From positions 1 through 64,000 of the forward strand of contig JBCCJI010000020.1 of NCBI GenBank assembly GCA_039027855.1: a stretch of DNA of 64,000 nucleotides, in the 5' to 3' direction. The notes beneath the pieces are model-generated. The model saw only the letters and a program-made list of their open reading frames with translations. It did no database searches and was not told the DNA's origin. Origin of the DNA: Thermohalobaculum sp039027855. Lineage in GTDB: Bacteria > Pseudomonadota > Alphaproteobacteria > Rhodobacterales > Rhodobacteraceae. The translations under genes and the position numbers were made by a program. Numbering within the stretch: position 1 is the first letter of the stretch; each line of letters begins with the position of its first letter. This document shows positions 39,592-49,573 of this stretch, one piece after another.

Positions 39592-42057
39592 ATGGCAGAG
39601 GCAAAATTCCCCACCGACGCGCGGGTCGTGATCGTCGGCGGCGGCATCATGGGGGTCGGCCTCGCCTATCACCTCGCGCATGAGGGCTGGGGCGCTGAGA
39701 CGGTGCTGCTGGAGAAGGCCGAACTCACCTCAGGCTCCACCTGGCACGCGGCGGGGCAGATCACGCATTCGACCTCGTCCTTCAGCCTCGGCAAATGCGT
39801 GGATTACAATATCGGGCTCTACGCGGGCGCGCTGGAGGCGGAGACCGGGCAGGCGGTCACCTGGCATGGCTGCGGGTCTTTCCGCCTCGCCTATACGCCT
39901 GACGAGATGGACTGGCTGCGCCACACGCTATCGGTCGGCCGGGCGCTCGGCTTCAACATCGAGCTGGTGGGGCCGGAGCGGGTGGCGGCGCTGCACCCGT
40001 TCTACAACCTCGACGGGGTGCTGGGTGCTCTGCACACGCCCGATGACGGGCATGTCGATCCGACCAACGTCACTATGGCCATGGCCGCCGGTGCCCGGGC
40101 CAAGGGCGTGCGCATCATCCGCCGCTGCCAGGCGAGCAACATCACCGCCACGCCCGATGGGTGGCTGGTCGAGACCGCTGAGGGCGCCATCCGCTGCGAG
40201 CATGTCGTCAACGCAGGCGGCACCTATGCCCGGCAGATGGGCGAGTGGTCAGGCCTGCAGCTGCCCATGACCTCGATGACGCACCACTACTTCGTGACCG
40301 ACGAGGTGCCGGAATTCCGCGATCTCGACCGTGAGCTGCCGGTGATCCGCGATGACCGCAAGGTCTCGGGCTATATCCGGATGGAGCAGAAGCGCGGCCT
40401 CATCGGCATCTATGAGAAGGCCAATCCCAACACCGTCTGGGAGGATCACTGCCCCTGGGAGGCGGAGAACGAGCTGTTCGATGCCGATTACGACCGCGTC
40501 ATGCCCTGGCTCGAGGAGAGCCTCAATCGCATGCCCGTGCTCGCCAGCCTCGGTATCGCCCGCGATGTGCATGGCGCGATCAGCCACCCGCCCGACGGCA
40601 ACCCGCTGATCGGCCCGGCCCCGGGGGTGCACAATTACTGGTGCTGTTGCGGCACCCAGATCGGCATCGGCTGGGGGCCAGGGCTGACGCGCGAGCTGGC
40701 GCGCTGGATGGTGCACGGCGCGGCCGATATCTCGATGCGCGACTACGATCCGCGCCGCTTCGGCAGCTATGCCACCAAGGACTGGCAGGTGATCAAGGCG
40801 CGCGAGGACTATTGCCTGCGCCACGAGATCCCGTATCCGCATTTCAACCGCCTCGCCGGCCGGCCGATCAAACCCTCGCCGCTCTATGACGTGCTAAAGG
40901 TCAAGGGCGCGGTGTTCGAGGAGGTCTACGGCTTCGAGCGCCCCCGCTGGTTCGCGCGCGAGGGCGTCGAGCAGCGCGATCACTACAGCTTTCGCCGAAC
41001 GCCGGTCGACGACATGGTCGCGGCCGAGGTCGCCGCGGTCCGGGGTGCTGCAGGGGTGATGGACGTCACCGCCTTCACCAAGGTGCTGGTCGAGGGGCTG
41101 GACGCTTATGCGCTGCTCGATCGCCTGACGGCGAACCGGATGCCGCAGAAGACCGGCTCGATCACGCTGACGCATCTGCTGAACCGCCGCGGCCGGATCG
41201 AGCTGGAGACGACGATCGTCCGCATGGGGCAGGACCGGTTCTACCTGGTCTGTGCCGCGTTCTTCGAACAGCGCCTGCTCGACCATCTGTCACATGAGCG
41301 TCGGGGCGAGGACGTCACCGTCACCGCGCTCTCTGCCGAATGGTCGGCCCTGTCGCTGAACGGCCCGCGCTCGCGCGATATCCTCGGCGCCTGCACGGCC
41401 GCGCCGCTCGACAACGCGCATTTCCGCTGGCTCTCGGCGCAGGAGATCACCGTCGCAGGCCACCGGATCTGGGCCTTCCGCATGTCCTATGCCGGTGAGC
41501 TTGGCTGGGAGTTGCATATGCCGAACGCCGCCTGCCGCGATGTCTATGCCGCGCTATGGCAGGCGGGCGCGCCGCTTGGCCTCACCGACTACGGCAGCTT
41601 TGCGATGAACGCGATGCGCATGGAGAAAGGGTTCAAGGGCGCGGGTGAACTGACCAACGAAGTGACCCTGGCCGAGGCCGACGTACTGCGCTTCGCCCGC
41701 CGCGACAAGGCGTTCCTCGGCGCCGAGAGAACCTTCAACACCGACATGCCCTGGGTCTGCGCCTATCTGGAGATCGAGCCCGACGGGGCCATCGACGGCC
41801 ATGGCGGTGAGGCGGTCTTGATGCAGGGCACGGTGATAGGCTCCACCGCCTCGGTCGCCTATGGCCCGACGGTCGGCAAGATCCTGGCCTTCGCCTATGT
41901 CGCGCCCACGGCCGCCGCGCCCGGCACGGCGCTGGAGGTCGTGATCCACGGCACGCCGCGCGCGGCCCGGGTACTGGGGGCGCCTGCCCACGACCCCGAC
42001 AGCCTGCTGCCGCGCACCGATGCGCTCAGCGCCGGCGTGGTGGAGCCGGCCGAATGA
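39592..42057 (+). CDS. FAD-dependent dimethylglycine/sarcosine dehydrogenase-like protein with GcvT domains
   Basis: The 821-residue protein has an N-terminal FAD domain (RVVIVGGGIMGVGLAYHLAH, then VLLEKAELTSGSTWHAAGQ). The His in STWHAAG is where dimethylglycine and sarcosine dehydrogenases attach FAD covalently. The first 440 residues are the DAO fold, followed by a connecting domain. The C-terminal half is folate-binding GcvT type (DHYSFRRTPVDDMVAAEVAA, GVMDVTAFTKVLVEG, RMSYAGELGWELHMPNAACR and MRMEKGFKGAGELTNEVT). Such enzymes demethylate tertiary or secondary amines, pass electrons to ETF and form methylene-THF. The first gene of the divergent operon, it has a good GGGAGG site. Confidence 0.92.
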   Translation: MAEAKFPTDARVVIVGGGIMGVGLAYHLAHEGWGAETVLLEKAELTSGSTWHAAGQITHSTSSFSLGKCVDYNIGLYAGALEAETGQAVTWHGCGSFRLAYTPDEMDWLRHTLSVGRALGFNIELVGPERVAALHPFYNLDGVLGALHTPDDGHVDPTNVTMAMAAGARAKGVRIIRRCQASNITATPDGWLVETAEGAIRCEHVVNAGGTYARQMGEWSGLQLPMTSMTHHYFVTDEVPEFRDLDRELPVIRDDRKVSGYIRMEQKRGLIGIYEKANPNTVWEDHCPWEAENELFDADYDRVMPWLEESLNRMPVLASLGIARDVHGAISHPPDGNPLIGPAPGVHNYWCCCGTQIGIGWGPGLTRELARWMVHGAADISMRDYDPRRFGSYATKDWQVIKAREDYCLRHEIPYPHFNRLAGRPIKPSPLYDVLKVKGAVFEEVYGFERPRWFAREGVEQRDHYSFRRTPVDDMVAAEVAAVRGAAGVMDVTAFTKVLVEGLDAYALLDRLTANRMPQKTGSITLTHLLNRRGRIELETTIVRMGQDRFYLVCAAFFEQRLLDHLSHERRGEDVTVTALSAEWSALSLNGPRSRDILGACTAAPLDNAHFRWLSAQEITVAGHRIWAFRMSYAGELGWELHMPNAACRDVYAALWQAGAPLGLTDYGSFAMNAMRMEKGFKGAGELTNEVTLAEADVLRFARRDKAFLGAERTFNTDMPWVCAYLEIEPDGAIDGHGGEAVLMQGTVIGSTASVAYGPTVGKILAFAYVAPTAAAPGTALEVVIHGTPRAARVLGAPAHDPDSLLPRTDALSAGVVEPAE

Positions 42058-42097
42058 CCCGGCCAGCCCCCCAACACCCGACCGAGGGCTGAGCGTC

Positions 42098-43282
42098 ATG
42101 GATGCCGGCGCGCCGATCCTCGACCGAGACCACAGCGGGGCCGCGCCGGGTCTCGCCATCCCGCGCGACCGCGCCGCGCCTCGGATCACGCGCATCGCGC
42201 TCTGGCACGTCCCGTTGACCAGCCACGCGACCTATTACATGGCCGAGGGCAAGACCTGCGCGACGGTCGAGACCGTGGTCCTGCGCGTCGACACCGATGC
42301 CGGCATCACCGGCTGGGGCGAGGTCTGCCCGATCCCGCATTACCTGCCGGCCTATGCCCGCGGCGTGGCTCCAGCGATCCAGGAGATGCTGCCCGTCCTC
42401 CTCGGCGCCGATCCGCTGGGGGCCGAGGCGCTGATCGCCCGGGCCGAGGCCTGGCTGCCCGACCACCGCTACGCCAAATCCGCGCTCGACATCGCGTGCT
42501 GGGACATCACGGGCAAGGCCGCGGGCCTGCCGCTCTATGCCCTGCTTGGCGGGCGTCAGGCCGAGACGCTGCCGCTTTATCACTCGGTGACCTGCGTCGA
42601 GCCCGATGAGATGGCGCGTATCGCCGTCGAGGCGCAGCGCATGGGCATGACGCAATTCCAGGCCAAGCTCGGCGCATCCGGCGGTTGGCAGGCCGATGTC
42701 GAACGCCTGATCAGGGTGCGCGAGGCGGTGGGCCCGGGGCCGATCCTCTATGGCGACTGGAACTGTGGGACCACCTCGCTGGAGGCGACGCGCGTCGGCC
42801 GGGCGGTCGCGCATCTCGACGTGATGCTGGAGCAGCCATGCCCCACCATCGCCGATTGCGCCCGGGTGCGCGAGGCCACGGGCCTGCCGATGAAGCTGGA
42901 CGAGGTTGCCCATGACACCGCGAGCCTGCTGGAGGCCCACGACCGCGGCTGCATGGATGTCGTCGCCCTCAAGCTCAGCAAGTTCGGTGGGCTGAGCGCC
43001 ACGCGCCGGGCGCGCGATCTTTGCCTCTATCTCGGCGCGCGGATGTGTATCGAGGATACTTGGGGCAGCGACATCGCCACCGCGGCGGTCCTACACCTCG
43101 CCGCCGCCACGCCACCCGGCCGGGTCCAGAATGTCTGCGATCTCTCGGGCTATGTCGCGCCGCGCCTGGCCCCGATGTCGCCGAGCCGCCGCCAAGGCCG
43201 TATCGCCCTGCCCGAGGGCCCCGGGCTTGGGATCGAGATCGACGAGGCCGCCCTCGGCGCGCCCGACAGGATCTGGGAGTAA
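42098..43282 (+). CDS. enolase-superfamily enzyme (mandelate racemase/muconate lactonizing; proline-betaine or hydroxyproline related)
   Basis: The 394-residue protein has an N-terminal capping domain (LRVDTDAGITGWGEVCPIP), a catalytic Lys K190 in FQAKLG, metal ligands D220 (GDWNCG), E245 (LEQPCPT) and D268 (KLDEVAHD), and a second Lys in ALKLSKFGGLS (K292 or K295). The LEQPCPT box is typical of cis-3-hydroxyproline dehydratase and of proline/hydroxyproline-betaine epimerases (HpbD group). One Lys on each face fits 1,1-proton transfer or dehydration. The nearby Rieske and aminotransferase genes favour a betaine or amino acid substrate. The first 25 residues look like an extension. Confidence 0.88.
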   Translation: MDAGAPILDRDHSGAAPGLAIPRDRAAPRITRIALWHVPLTSHATYYMAEGKTCATVETVVLRVDTDAGITGWGEVCPIPHYLPAYARGVAPAIQEMLPVLLGADPLGAEALIARAEAWLPDHRYAKSALDIACWDITGKAAGLPLYALLGGRQAETLPLYHSVTCVEPDEMARIAVEAQRMGMTQFQAKLGASGGWQADVERLIRVREAVGPGPILYGDWNCGTTSLEATRVGRAVAHLDVMLEQPCPTIADCARVREATGLPMKLDEVAHDTASLLEAHDRGCMDVVALKLSKFGGLSATRRARDLCLYLGARMCIEDTWGSDIATAAVLHLAAATPPGRVQNVCDLSGYVAPRLAPMSPSRRQGRIALPEGPGLGIEIDEAALGAPDRIWE

Positions 43283-43285
43283 GCC

Positions 43286-44569
43286 ATGAAGATCCGCAGC
43301 CAGGCCGACTGGATCGAGCATGCCCGCGCCGTGCTGCCGGGCGGCGGTTTCGGCAATTTCGACCCCGGTATCGTCATCGCCCGGGGCGAGGGCGCCCATG
43401 TCTGGGACGAGGACGGGAGGCGCTACATCGACTACCTGATCGGCTCGGGGCCCATGCTGCTCGGCCATGGCCACCCGGAGGTCATGGAGGCGATCCTCGC
43501 GCAATTGCCGCGCGGCCTGACCTTCTTCGCGAACAACGCCGCCGGGATCGAACTGGCGGCCGCGATCACCGAGGCGGTGCCTTGCTGCGAACAGGTCCGC
43601 TTCGTCACCTCGGGCGGCGAGGCCGACATGTATGCGATCCGCCTCGCCCGCGCGTACACGGCCAAGCCCAAGATCCTGAAGTTCGAGGGCGGCTATCACG
43701 GCATGAGCGCCGAGGCGCAGATGAGCCTGGCACCCGCGCGCCATGTCAATTTTCCCCAGGCCGTGCCCGACAGCGCCGGCATCCCCGAGAGCGTGGCCGA
43801 GCAGATGCTGATCGCGCCCTTCAACGATCTCGAGGCGGTGGCATCGCTGCTCCAGACCCATGACGATGTCGCCGCGATCATCGCCGAGCCGCTGCAGCGG
43901 ATCATCCCGGCGCGCCCGGGTTTTCTGAAGGGGCTGCGCGATCTTTGCGACCGCCACGGCGTGCTGTTGATCTTCGATGAGATCGTCACCGGCTTCCGCC
44001 TCGCCTATGGCGGCGCGCAGGAGCGCTATGGCGTGACGCCCGATATCTGCACGCTCGGCAAGATCATCGGCGGCGGTTTTCCCCTGGCGGCGCTGGGCGC
44101 GAGCGCCGAGATCATGGCCCATTTCGACAAGGCTCAGGTCGGGTCGGAAGGCTGGCTCATGCAGCTCGGCACGCTCTCGGGCAATCCCCTCGCCGCGGTC
44201 GCGGGGCTCAAGACGATGGAGATCCTTGCCCGGCCGGGCCAGTACGATGCCCTCCGCGCCCGGGGCCAGGCGCTGATGGACATGCACGGCGCGGCGCTGG
44301 GCGCGGCCGGCATTCCCCACCGGCTCTGCGGCGACCCTACCCTGTTCGATGTCTACTTCACGACCAGCGACTGTCGGGACTACCGCAGTGCCCGCCACGA
44401 CGATCCGGAACAGTCGGTCGCCTGGAACCGAGTTCTGCGCGAGCAGGGGATCTTCAAGTCACCGGGCAAGCTTTACCCGTGCCTGGCTCTCTCCGACGAT
44501 GATCTTGAGGCCACGCGCGAAGCTATGCAGGCCGCGGCCATGTCACTTGAGGTCAGCGTTCCGGCCTGA
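43286..44569 (+). CDS. class III aminotransferase (glutamate-1-semialdehyde aminomutase-like)
   Basis: The 427-residue PLP enzyme has GRRYIDYLIGSGPMLLGHGH, VRFVTSGGEADMYAIRLARA, KFEGGYHGMSAEAQMSLAP, LIFDEIVTGFRLAYGGAQ with D231, and ICTLGKIIGGGFPLAALG with the PLP lysine K259. The sequence resembles GSAM-like aminotransferases of catabolic operons rather than HemL itself, because HemL tract contexts are missing. It starts 3 bp after the enolase-type gene stop and is co-translated with it. The amino donor and acceptor are unknown. Confidence 0.92.
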   Translation: MKIRSQADWIEHARAVLPGGGFGNFDPGIVIARGEGAHVWDEDGRRYIDYLIGSGPMLLGHGHPEVMEAILAQLPRGLTFFANNAAGIELAAAITEAVPCCEQVRFVTSGGEADMYAIRLARAYTAKPKILKFEGGYHGMSAEAQMSLAPARHVNFPQAVPDSAGIPESVAEQMLIAPFNDLEAVASLLQTHDDVAAIIAEPLQRIIPARPGFLKGLRDLCDRHGVLLIFDEIVTGFRLAYGGAQERYGVTPDICTLGKIIGGGFPLAALGASAEIMAHFDKAQVGSEGWLMQLGTLSGNPLAAVAGLKTMEILARPGQYDALRARGQALMDMHGAALGAAGIPHRLCGDPTLFDVYFTTSDCRDYRSARHDDPEQSVAWNRVLREQGIFKSPGKLYPCLALSDDDLEATREAMQAAAMSLEVSVPA

Positions 44570-44616
44570 CACCCAAGGGCGTTGGCTCGCCCGGCGCCGG
44601 TCTTGGTCTCGCGGGA

Positions 44617-45738
44617 TCAGCCTGGCAGCGGGCGCAGACGGCTCCGCAGCGCGTCAGCCTGCTCGGGCGCCATTTGCTGCAGCATAAGGCGCAGCGTGTA
44701 GCCGCCATGGATGCCGTCGCCCTCGAGATACATCCAGTCGGCGATCATTTCGACCTCGACACTGTAGGGGTCACCGATCTTCAGACCGGTCTCAACACCG
44801 TCATTGGCGGCCTGGCACATCAGGCGCAGACCTGCAGGTTGGCAGTTGTCCATCCACATCTGCTCGAAATCATTCTCGGTCGGCACCGCCACCTTGATGG
44901 AGTACCCCGCCGTGCCCAATGGTGGCGTGATCATCTGGTCGAGGATATCGGGCAGCGTCTGGCGCGCACGCAGGATAGCCGCCGTCATGATCGGGTCGGG
45001 CCGTAAGGCGTCGATGACGCGCTCCGCCTCGCTCGGCGCGGCAGTCGGCTCGCCAAGATCGGGTGTAATGGCGGCCACCGTCCCGGTCCCCGGCGGGATG
45101 CTGCTCCGCGTCGCACCGCCTGCAGGATCGGTGGCGGATACGCCGATTTCTGGCACCGATGGCGCAAGGGCGATTTCACTGCCCGGCGGCGGGGTCGGCA
45201 CCGCGGTAACCGTCGCCGTGCCGGCAGGACCAGGTACCGCCGTCGGCTGTGGCGCGAGGCCCGGTGAGGGCGCCGAGGACGGCGCGCTCAGCACGCCGAA
45301 GCTCGGCGCCTCCGTATCGGGCAATCCCGGCGGCGGTGCCACGGGCGCGCCGCCGCCCGGCACAGGGACAACGGGCTGTGCTGTCGGGCTTGGAGCTGCG
45401 GGGGCTGCGGCAATGGTCGTCGGCGTCTCGTCGGACGTCGCGGTGCCTGTCGCATCGGTGACCCCATCAAGCGCTCTGCCGTCGGCGCCGTCATCTGCCC
45501 CGCTTAGATCGGTCAGCGTACCCGCGCCATCGCCCGCAAGGCTCCCAGTCGGCGCATCGCTGCCGGCAAGGGGCCGATCGGCGAGGACCGCTTGCTCGGC
45601 CGCGTCGATCGCAGCCTCCGCCACGGCTTGGTCATCGGCAGGGCCACGGCCGGTCGTGCTGAGCATGACGCCAGCATAGACCATTCCGGCCAGGCCGACC
45701 GCCATGATCGCATATCCGCCATAGGTAGACGTCGACAC
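44617..45738 (-). CDS. membrane-anchored protein with C-terminal DUF2314 domain
   Basis: In the 373 residues, a membrane anchor lies near the N-terminus (YAIMAVGLAGMVYAGVMLST). A long disordered Pro/Ala/Thr/Gly-rich stretch follows (about residues 45-260). The C-terminal 100 residues (GYSIKVAVPTENDFEQMWMD, GLKIGDPYSVEVEMIADWMY, EGDGIHGGYTLRLMLQQM) match DUF2314, whose DWMY and GGYT motifs are characteristic. The function is unknown; the domain is probably periplasmic. The start at GTG 45738 is chosen for the GGGGG stretch upstream and for completing the anchor. It converges with the aminotransferase gene. Confidence 0.8.
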   Translation of the reverse strand: MSTSTYGGYAIMAVGLAGMVYAGVMLSTTGRGPADDQAVAEAAIDAAEQAVLADRPLAGSDAPTGSLAGDGAGTLTDLSGADDGADGRALDGVTDATGTATSDETPTTIAAAPAAPSPTAQPVVPVPGGGAPVAPPPGLPDTEAPSFGVLSAPSSAPSPGLAPQPTAVPGPAGTATVTAVPTPPPGSEIALAPSVPEIGVSATDPAGGATRSSIPPGTGTVAAITPDLGEPTAAPSEAERVIDALRPDPIMTAAILRARQTLPDILDQMITPPLGTAGYSIKVAVPTENDFEQMWMDNCQPAGLRLMCQAANDGVETGLKIGDPYSVEVEMIADWMYLEGDGIHGGYTLRLMLQQMAPEQADALRSRLRPLPG

Positions 45739-46128
45739 CCTGCACCCCCCGACACTCGCGTAACGGTGGCAACGAACACCGCAAAGACGGCACAAGCGTG
45801 GCGCCGATGCGTGAATTGAACGCTAGAGATACAGGGAATGAGACTATTTTTCGAAACGGACAAGTGGGGTGTGGCAGTGCGTCGTTAAATTTTCGCGCAC
45901 CGCGGCAAGGAGCGCCCGGCAAGGGCGTTGGCGAGGATTTTCTTCGATGAACTAAAAGTGCTTAGCCGAAAGAGTTCGGGCAGCCCTCGAAGATCCTCGG
46001 TGAAGTCTCATATCCGAGCGAACAACTCCTCGAAGGCTACCGGCGCCCTGATCCCGCCCGCAAACTGCCAACAAGGTCCAGCAGGCTAACGCGCCGCGGC
46101 ACAACCGCCGCTGGATCCGCGACGGAGT
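45739..46128. other. 390-bp gene-free stretch
   Basis: No coding sequence is convincing here. The part 45830-45960 is richer in A+T than its surroundings (GTTAAATTTTCG, GAACTAAAAGTGCTTAG) and may hold the promoter of the DUF2314 gene. The rest leads into the broken gene at 46129. Confidence 0.5.
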
Positions 46129-47250
46129 GTGGCGACGACCGACACCCTCAGCCCCAGGATCATCGAGGCGCATCGCCGGGCCTCGGCAACAGTGCTGGCC
46201 GCGATGGAGGCGCCGCGCGAGAAGCTCGACAAAGGCGACCCACGTGCATGGACCGTGATTTTCCTCCTGAATTGCTGGATTGAGCAGCTCGATAGCGACC
46301 GGAGCCCGCTTACCGCCGATCTGACGGATCTCTCCTGGCTTCCAGAGAACGAGGCCGCCGCCCTTCGACACTACGCACTCTGCGCCTATGGAACGGATAA
46401 AGAACGTGCAGCGGCTCATCCCAGGGCGCAGGAGATGTTTGATGAACTCTAAGAGCGTATACGCGGTGTCTGGGCTCCTGAGGCTGACTTCCATCGCCAC
46501 CGTGTCGCCTACCATCGTCGGCTGAAGGCTGAGGAAGACCGGCTCCTGATCGGTGAGAAGCGGGTTGAGCTGTTTGGCCACAACGCGGCCTACAGCGCTG
46601 CGATGGAGGCGGGCATCGTCGGCGGGTTCCTCCACCTGCCCGATGAGGCCATGCCTGATTGGCTGATCGACAAACCGGCCGACTGGCGCCATCTGGCGGT
46701 TGAAGGTGACATGGCGCTCAGCCGCAAGGACGTTCTTCGCTTCATCCGTCTTCCGGATTGCGATCGCGCCACGGCCGCCCATGCCTATGCCCAGCAGCTT
46801 CGCTACCTCCGCTGGCAGCCCGCGCATATGCAGGGTTTCGCGGGCTATTGGGGCCATTTCAAAACGGTGGGGCGTGATGAGGCGTCAGAAGCGGACCGCC
46901 TGCCGGAGGTGATTGGGCGCGCCTGGAAGGCCGGTGCCTATGATAGTCCCAAGAACCGGCGCCTTGCCTTCGATCTCGGCGCCTTCCTGCCCAAGTATCG
47001 CATGGAGGTGGCGGCATTGCGTCAGGAGGGCAGGCTGCCCGATTGGGCCATCCCGCCTGACGACCTGGTGGCCACCGAAGGCCAGGCCCCCGATTGCCCA
47101 TTCTTCTTCGACGGCCGCGTGATCTTCATGTCGATCGAGCACGAAAAGAACTACACCGGCCCCCTTCCGGGCCCACTCCACCGCTTCAAAGATCAGGGCA
47201 AGCATGGACGCCAGATGCCATGGCTGATACGCAAGATCTATGGCGAATGA
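46129..47250 (+). pseudogene. hypothetical protein gene interrupted by an in-frame TAA
   Basis: One reading frame runs from GTG 46129 to the stop at 47250 with a single interruption, TAA at 46450-46452. Before it the frame encodes 107 residues ending RAQEMFDEL. After it the same frame continues without a break (ERIRGVWAPEADFHRHRVAY, then HRRLKAEEDRLLIGEKRVEL), long before any ATG could restart at 46603. So this was one protein of about 373 residues, now broken by a nonsense change, or a sequencing error is present. The family is not recognised; the C-terminal half has FLPKYRMEVAALRQEGRLPD and CPFFFDGRVIFM. It overlaps the parC start by 11 bp, so read-through or ribosome loss might affect parC. 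Confidence 0.8.
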
Positions 47251-49573
47251 CATCACGACAGACGATATAGAGGGGCCGGGCGAGCATCATGAGGCGCTCG
47301 ATCGGGCGCTGTCGGAGCGGTATCTGACCTATGCGCTCTCGACCATCATGCACCGCGCGCTGCCCGATGCGCGCGACGGGCTGAAGCCTGTCCACCGGCG
47401 GATACTCTGGGCGATGCGGGCGCTGAGGCTCGATCCCGGACAAGCCTTCAAGAAGTCGGCCCGGATCGTGGGCGATGTGATCGGTAAGTATCACCCGCAT
47501 GGCGATACCGCCGCCTATGACGCGCTGGTGCGGGTCGCTCAGGATTTCTCGGTGCGCTATCCGCTGGTCGACGGGCAGGGGAATTTCGGCAATATCGACG
47601 GCGATGGTGCTGCCGCCTACCGCTATACCGAGGCGCGGCTGACCCCGCTCGCCGCCCGGCTGATGGAAGGGCTGGACGAGGACGCGGTCGATTTCCGGCC
47701 GACCTTCAACAACGAGGACTTTGAGCCCGAGGTCCTGCCGGCGGCCTTCCCCAACCTGCTCGCCAACGGTGCCTCAGGCATCGCGGTCGGGATGGCGACC
47801 TCGATCCCGCCGCATAATCTGGGCGAGCTCTGTCGCGCCTCGCTGCACCTGATCGAGCATCCGGGCGCCTCGGTCGACACGCTGATGAAATACCTGCCGG
47901 GTCCCGATTTCCCCACCGGCGGCGTGATGGTCGATAACAGCGCGACCATCGCCGAGGCCTATCGCACCGGTAAAGGCGGCGTCCGTCTGCGCGCCGCCTG
48001 GGAGCGCGAAGACCTCGGCCGTGGTCAATGGCAGATCGTCGTCACCGAGATCCCCTATCAGGTGCAGAAGGCCAAGCTGGTCGAGCGCCTCGCCGAGCTC
48101 GTCACCTCTGGCAAGGTCCGCGCGCTGGCCGATGTGCGCGACGAAAGCGCCGAGGATGTGCGCCTGATCCTCGAGCCGCGCGCCCGCAGCATCGACCCGC
48201 AGGCGCTCATGGAGACGCTGTTCCGCCAATCGGACCTTGAGACCCGCGTCTCAATCAACATGACCGTGCTGATCGACGGGCGCACGCCCAAGGTCGCGAC
48301 GCTGCCCGAGATGCTGCGCGCCTGGCTCGACCACCGGCGCGAGGTGCTGGTGCGCCGGACCGAGCATCGCCTGGGCAAGATCGCGGCGCGCCTGGAGGTG
48401 CTGGGCGGCTACCTCGTCGCCTATCTGAACCTCGACCGGGTGATCGAGATCATCCGCACCGAGGATGAGCCGAAGCAGGCGCTGATGGCCGAGAACTGGG
48501 CCACCGATGGCGGCACCGCGCGGCTGACCGACGTGCAGGCCGAGGCGATCCTCAACATGCGCCTCCGCGCCCTCCGCAAGCTGGAGGAGATGGCGATCCG
48601 CGAGGAGCGCGAGCGCCTGCTGGCCGAACAGGACGCGCTGCAGGGCCTCGTCGCCTCGGAAGAGGACCAGTGGAAACAGGTCGCCGAGCAGATCCGCGAG
48701 ATCATGAAGGACTTTGGCGCGCCCCGCGCGCTCGCAGGGATCACCGACGCCGCCGATCTGGCCGAGCGCAAGAAGAACACGCAGCCCTGGCCCCAGGGCG
48801 CGCGGCGCACCGGTTTCGCCACGCCGCCTGATCTGGCCGAAGACGCAGCAGAGACGCTGATCGAGCGCGAGCCGATCACCGTCGTCTGCTCGGAACAGGG
48901 CTGGATCCGCGCCATGACCGGCCACCGCGACGCCAGCCAGCCGGTCAAGTTCAAGGACGGCGACGGCCCGCGCTTCCATCTGACCGCCATGACCACGGAC
49001 CGCTTGCTCATCTTCGCCTCGGACGGGCGCGTCTTCACGCTGGCCTGCGACCGCCTGCCCGGCGGGCGCGGCATGGGAGAACCCGTGCGTCTGCTGGCCG
49101 AAATGGCGCAGGAGGCGGAGATCGTGACGGTCCTGAAGCACGAGCCCGGCACGCGCCTCGTCGTCGCCTCCACCGCGGGTGACGGGTTCCTGCTGCCGGC
49201 CGATGATGCCGTGGCGCAGACCCGTGGCGGGCGACAGGTGCTGAACGTCAAGGGCGGCGTTCGGCTTGCCGCAGCGACCCCGGTAGGCGAGGCCGATCAC
49301 CTCGCCGTCGTCGGCCAGAACCGCAAGCTGCTGATCTTCCCGCTGTCTGACCTGCCCGAGATGACCCGCGGCAAGGGCGTGCGCCTGCAGAAATACAAGG
49401 ATGGTGGGCTGTCGGACTTCAAACCCTTCCGCCACGAGAACGGCTTGAGCTGGCCCATGGGCAGCAAAACCCGCACGCTGAGGCCGGAGGAGATGGCCGA
49501 ATGGGTCGGGCCCCGCGCCTCAACCGGGCGCATGGCGCCGCGCGGTTTCCCACAGTCCAACCGCTTCGCTTGA
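47240..49573 (+). CDS. parC: DNA topoisomerase IV subunit A
   Basis: The 777-residue protein has YALSTIMHRALPDARDGLKP, GKYHPHGDTAAYDALVRVAQ and the catalytic Tyr at 129 (AAAYRYTEARL). The C-terminal region holds shortened ParC-type propeller repeats (GRVFTLACDRLPGGRGMGEP) rather than the full GyrA set. Length and SERYLTYALSTIM favour ParC over GyrA. It decatenates daughter chromosomes with ParE. At the quinolone-determining positions it has T90 and D94, a natural variant relative to E. coli S80/E84. It starts inside the end of the broken gene. Confidence 0.94.
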   Translation: MANDITTDDIEGPGEHHEALDRALSERYLTYALSTIMHRALPDARDGLKPVHRRILWAMRALRLDPGQAFKKSARIVGDVIGKYHPHGDTAAYDALVRVAQDFSVRYPLVDGQGNFGNIDGDGAAAYRYTEARLTPLAARLMEGLDEDAVDFRPTFNNEDFEPEVLPAAFPNLLANGASGIAVGMATSIPPHNLGELCRASLHLIEHPGASVDTLMKYLPGPDFPTGGVMVDNSATIAEAYRTGKGGVRLRAAWEREDLGRGQWQIVVTEIPYQVQKAKLVERLAELVTSGKVRALADVRDESAEDVRLILEPRARSIDPQALMETLFRQSDLETRVSINMTVLIDGRTPKVATLPEMLRAWLDHRREVLVRRTEHRLGKIAARLEVLGGYLVAYLNLDRVIEIIRTEDEPKQALMAENWATDGGTARLTDVQAEAILNMRLRALRKLEEMAIREERERLLAEQDALQGLVASEEDQWKQVAEQIREIMKDFGAPRALAGITDAADLAERKKNTQPWPQGARRTGFATPPDLAEDAAETLIEREPITVVCSEQGWIRAMTGHRDASQPVKFKDGDGPRFHLTAMTTDRLLIFASDGRVFTLACDRLPGGRGMGEPVRLLAEMAQEAEIVTVLKHEPGTRLVVASTAGDGFLLPADDAVAQTRGGRQVLNVKGGVRLAAATPVGEADHLAVVGQNRKLLIFPLSDLPEMTRGKGVRLQKYKDGGLSDFKPFRHENGLSWPMGSKTRTLRPEEMAEWVGPRASTGRMAPRGFPQSNRFA

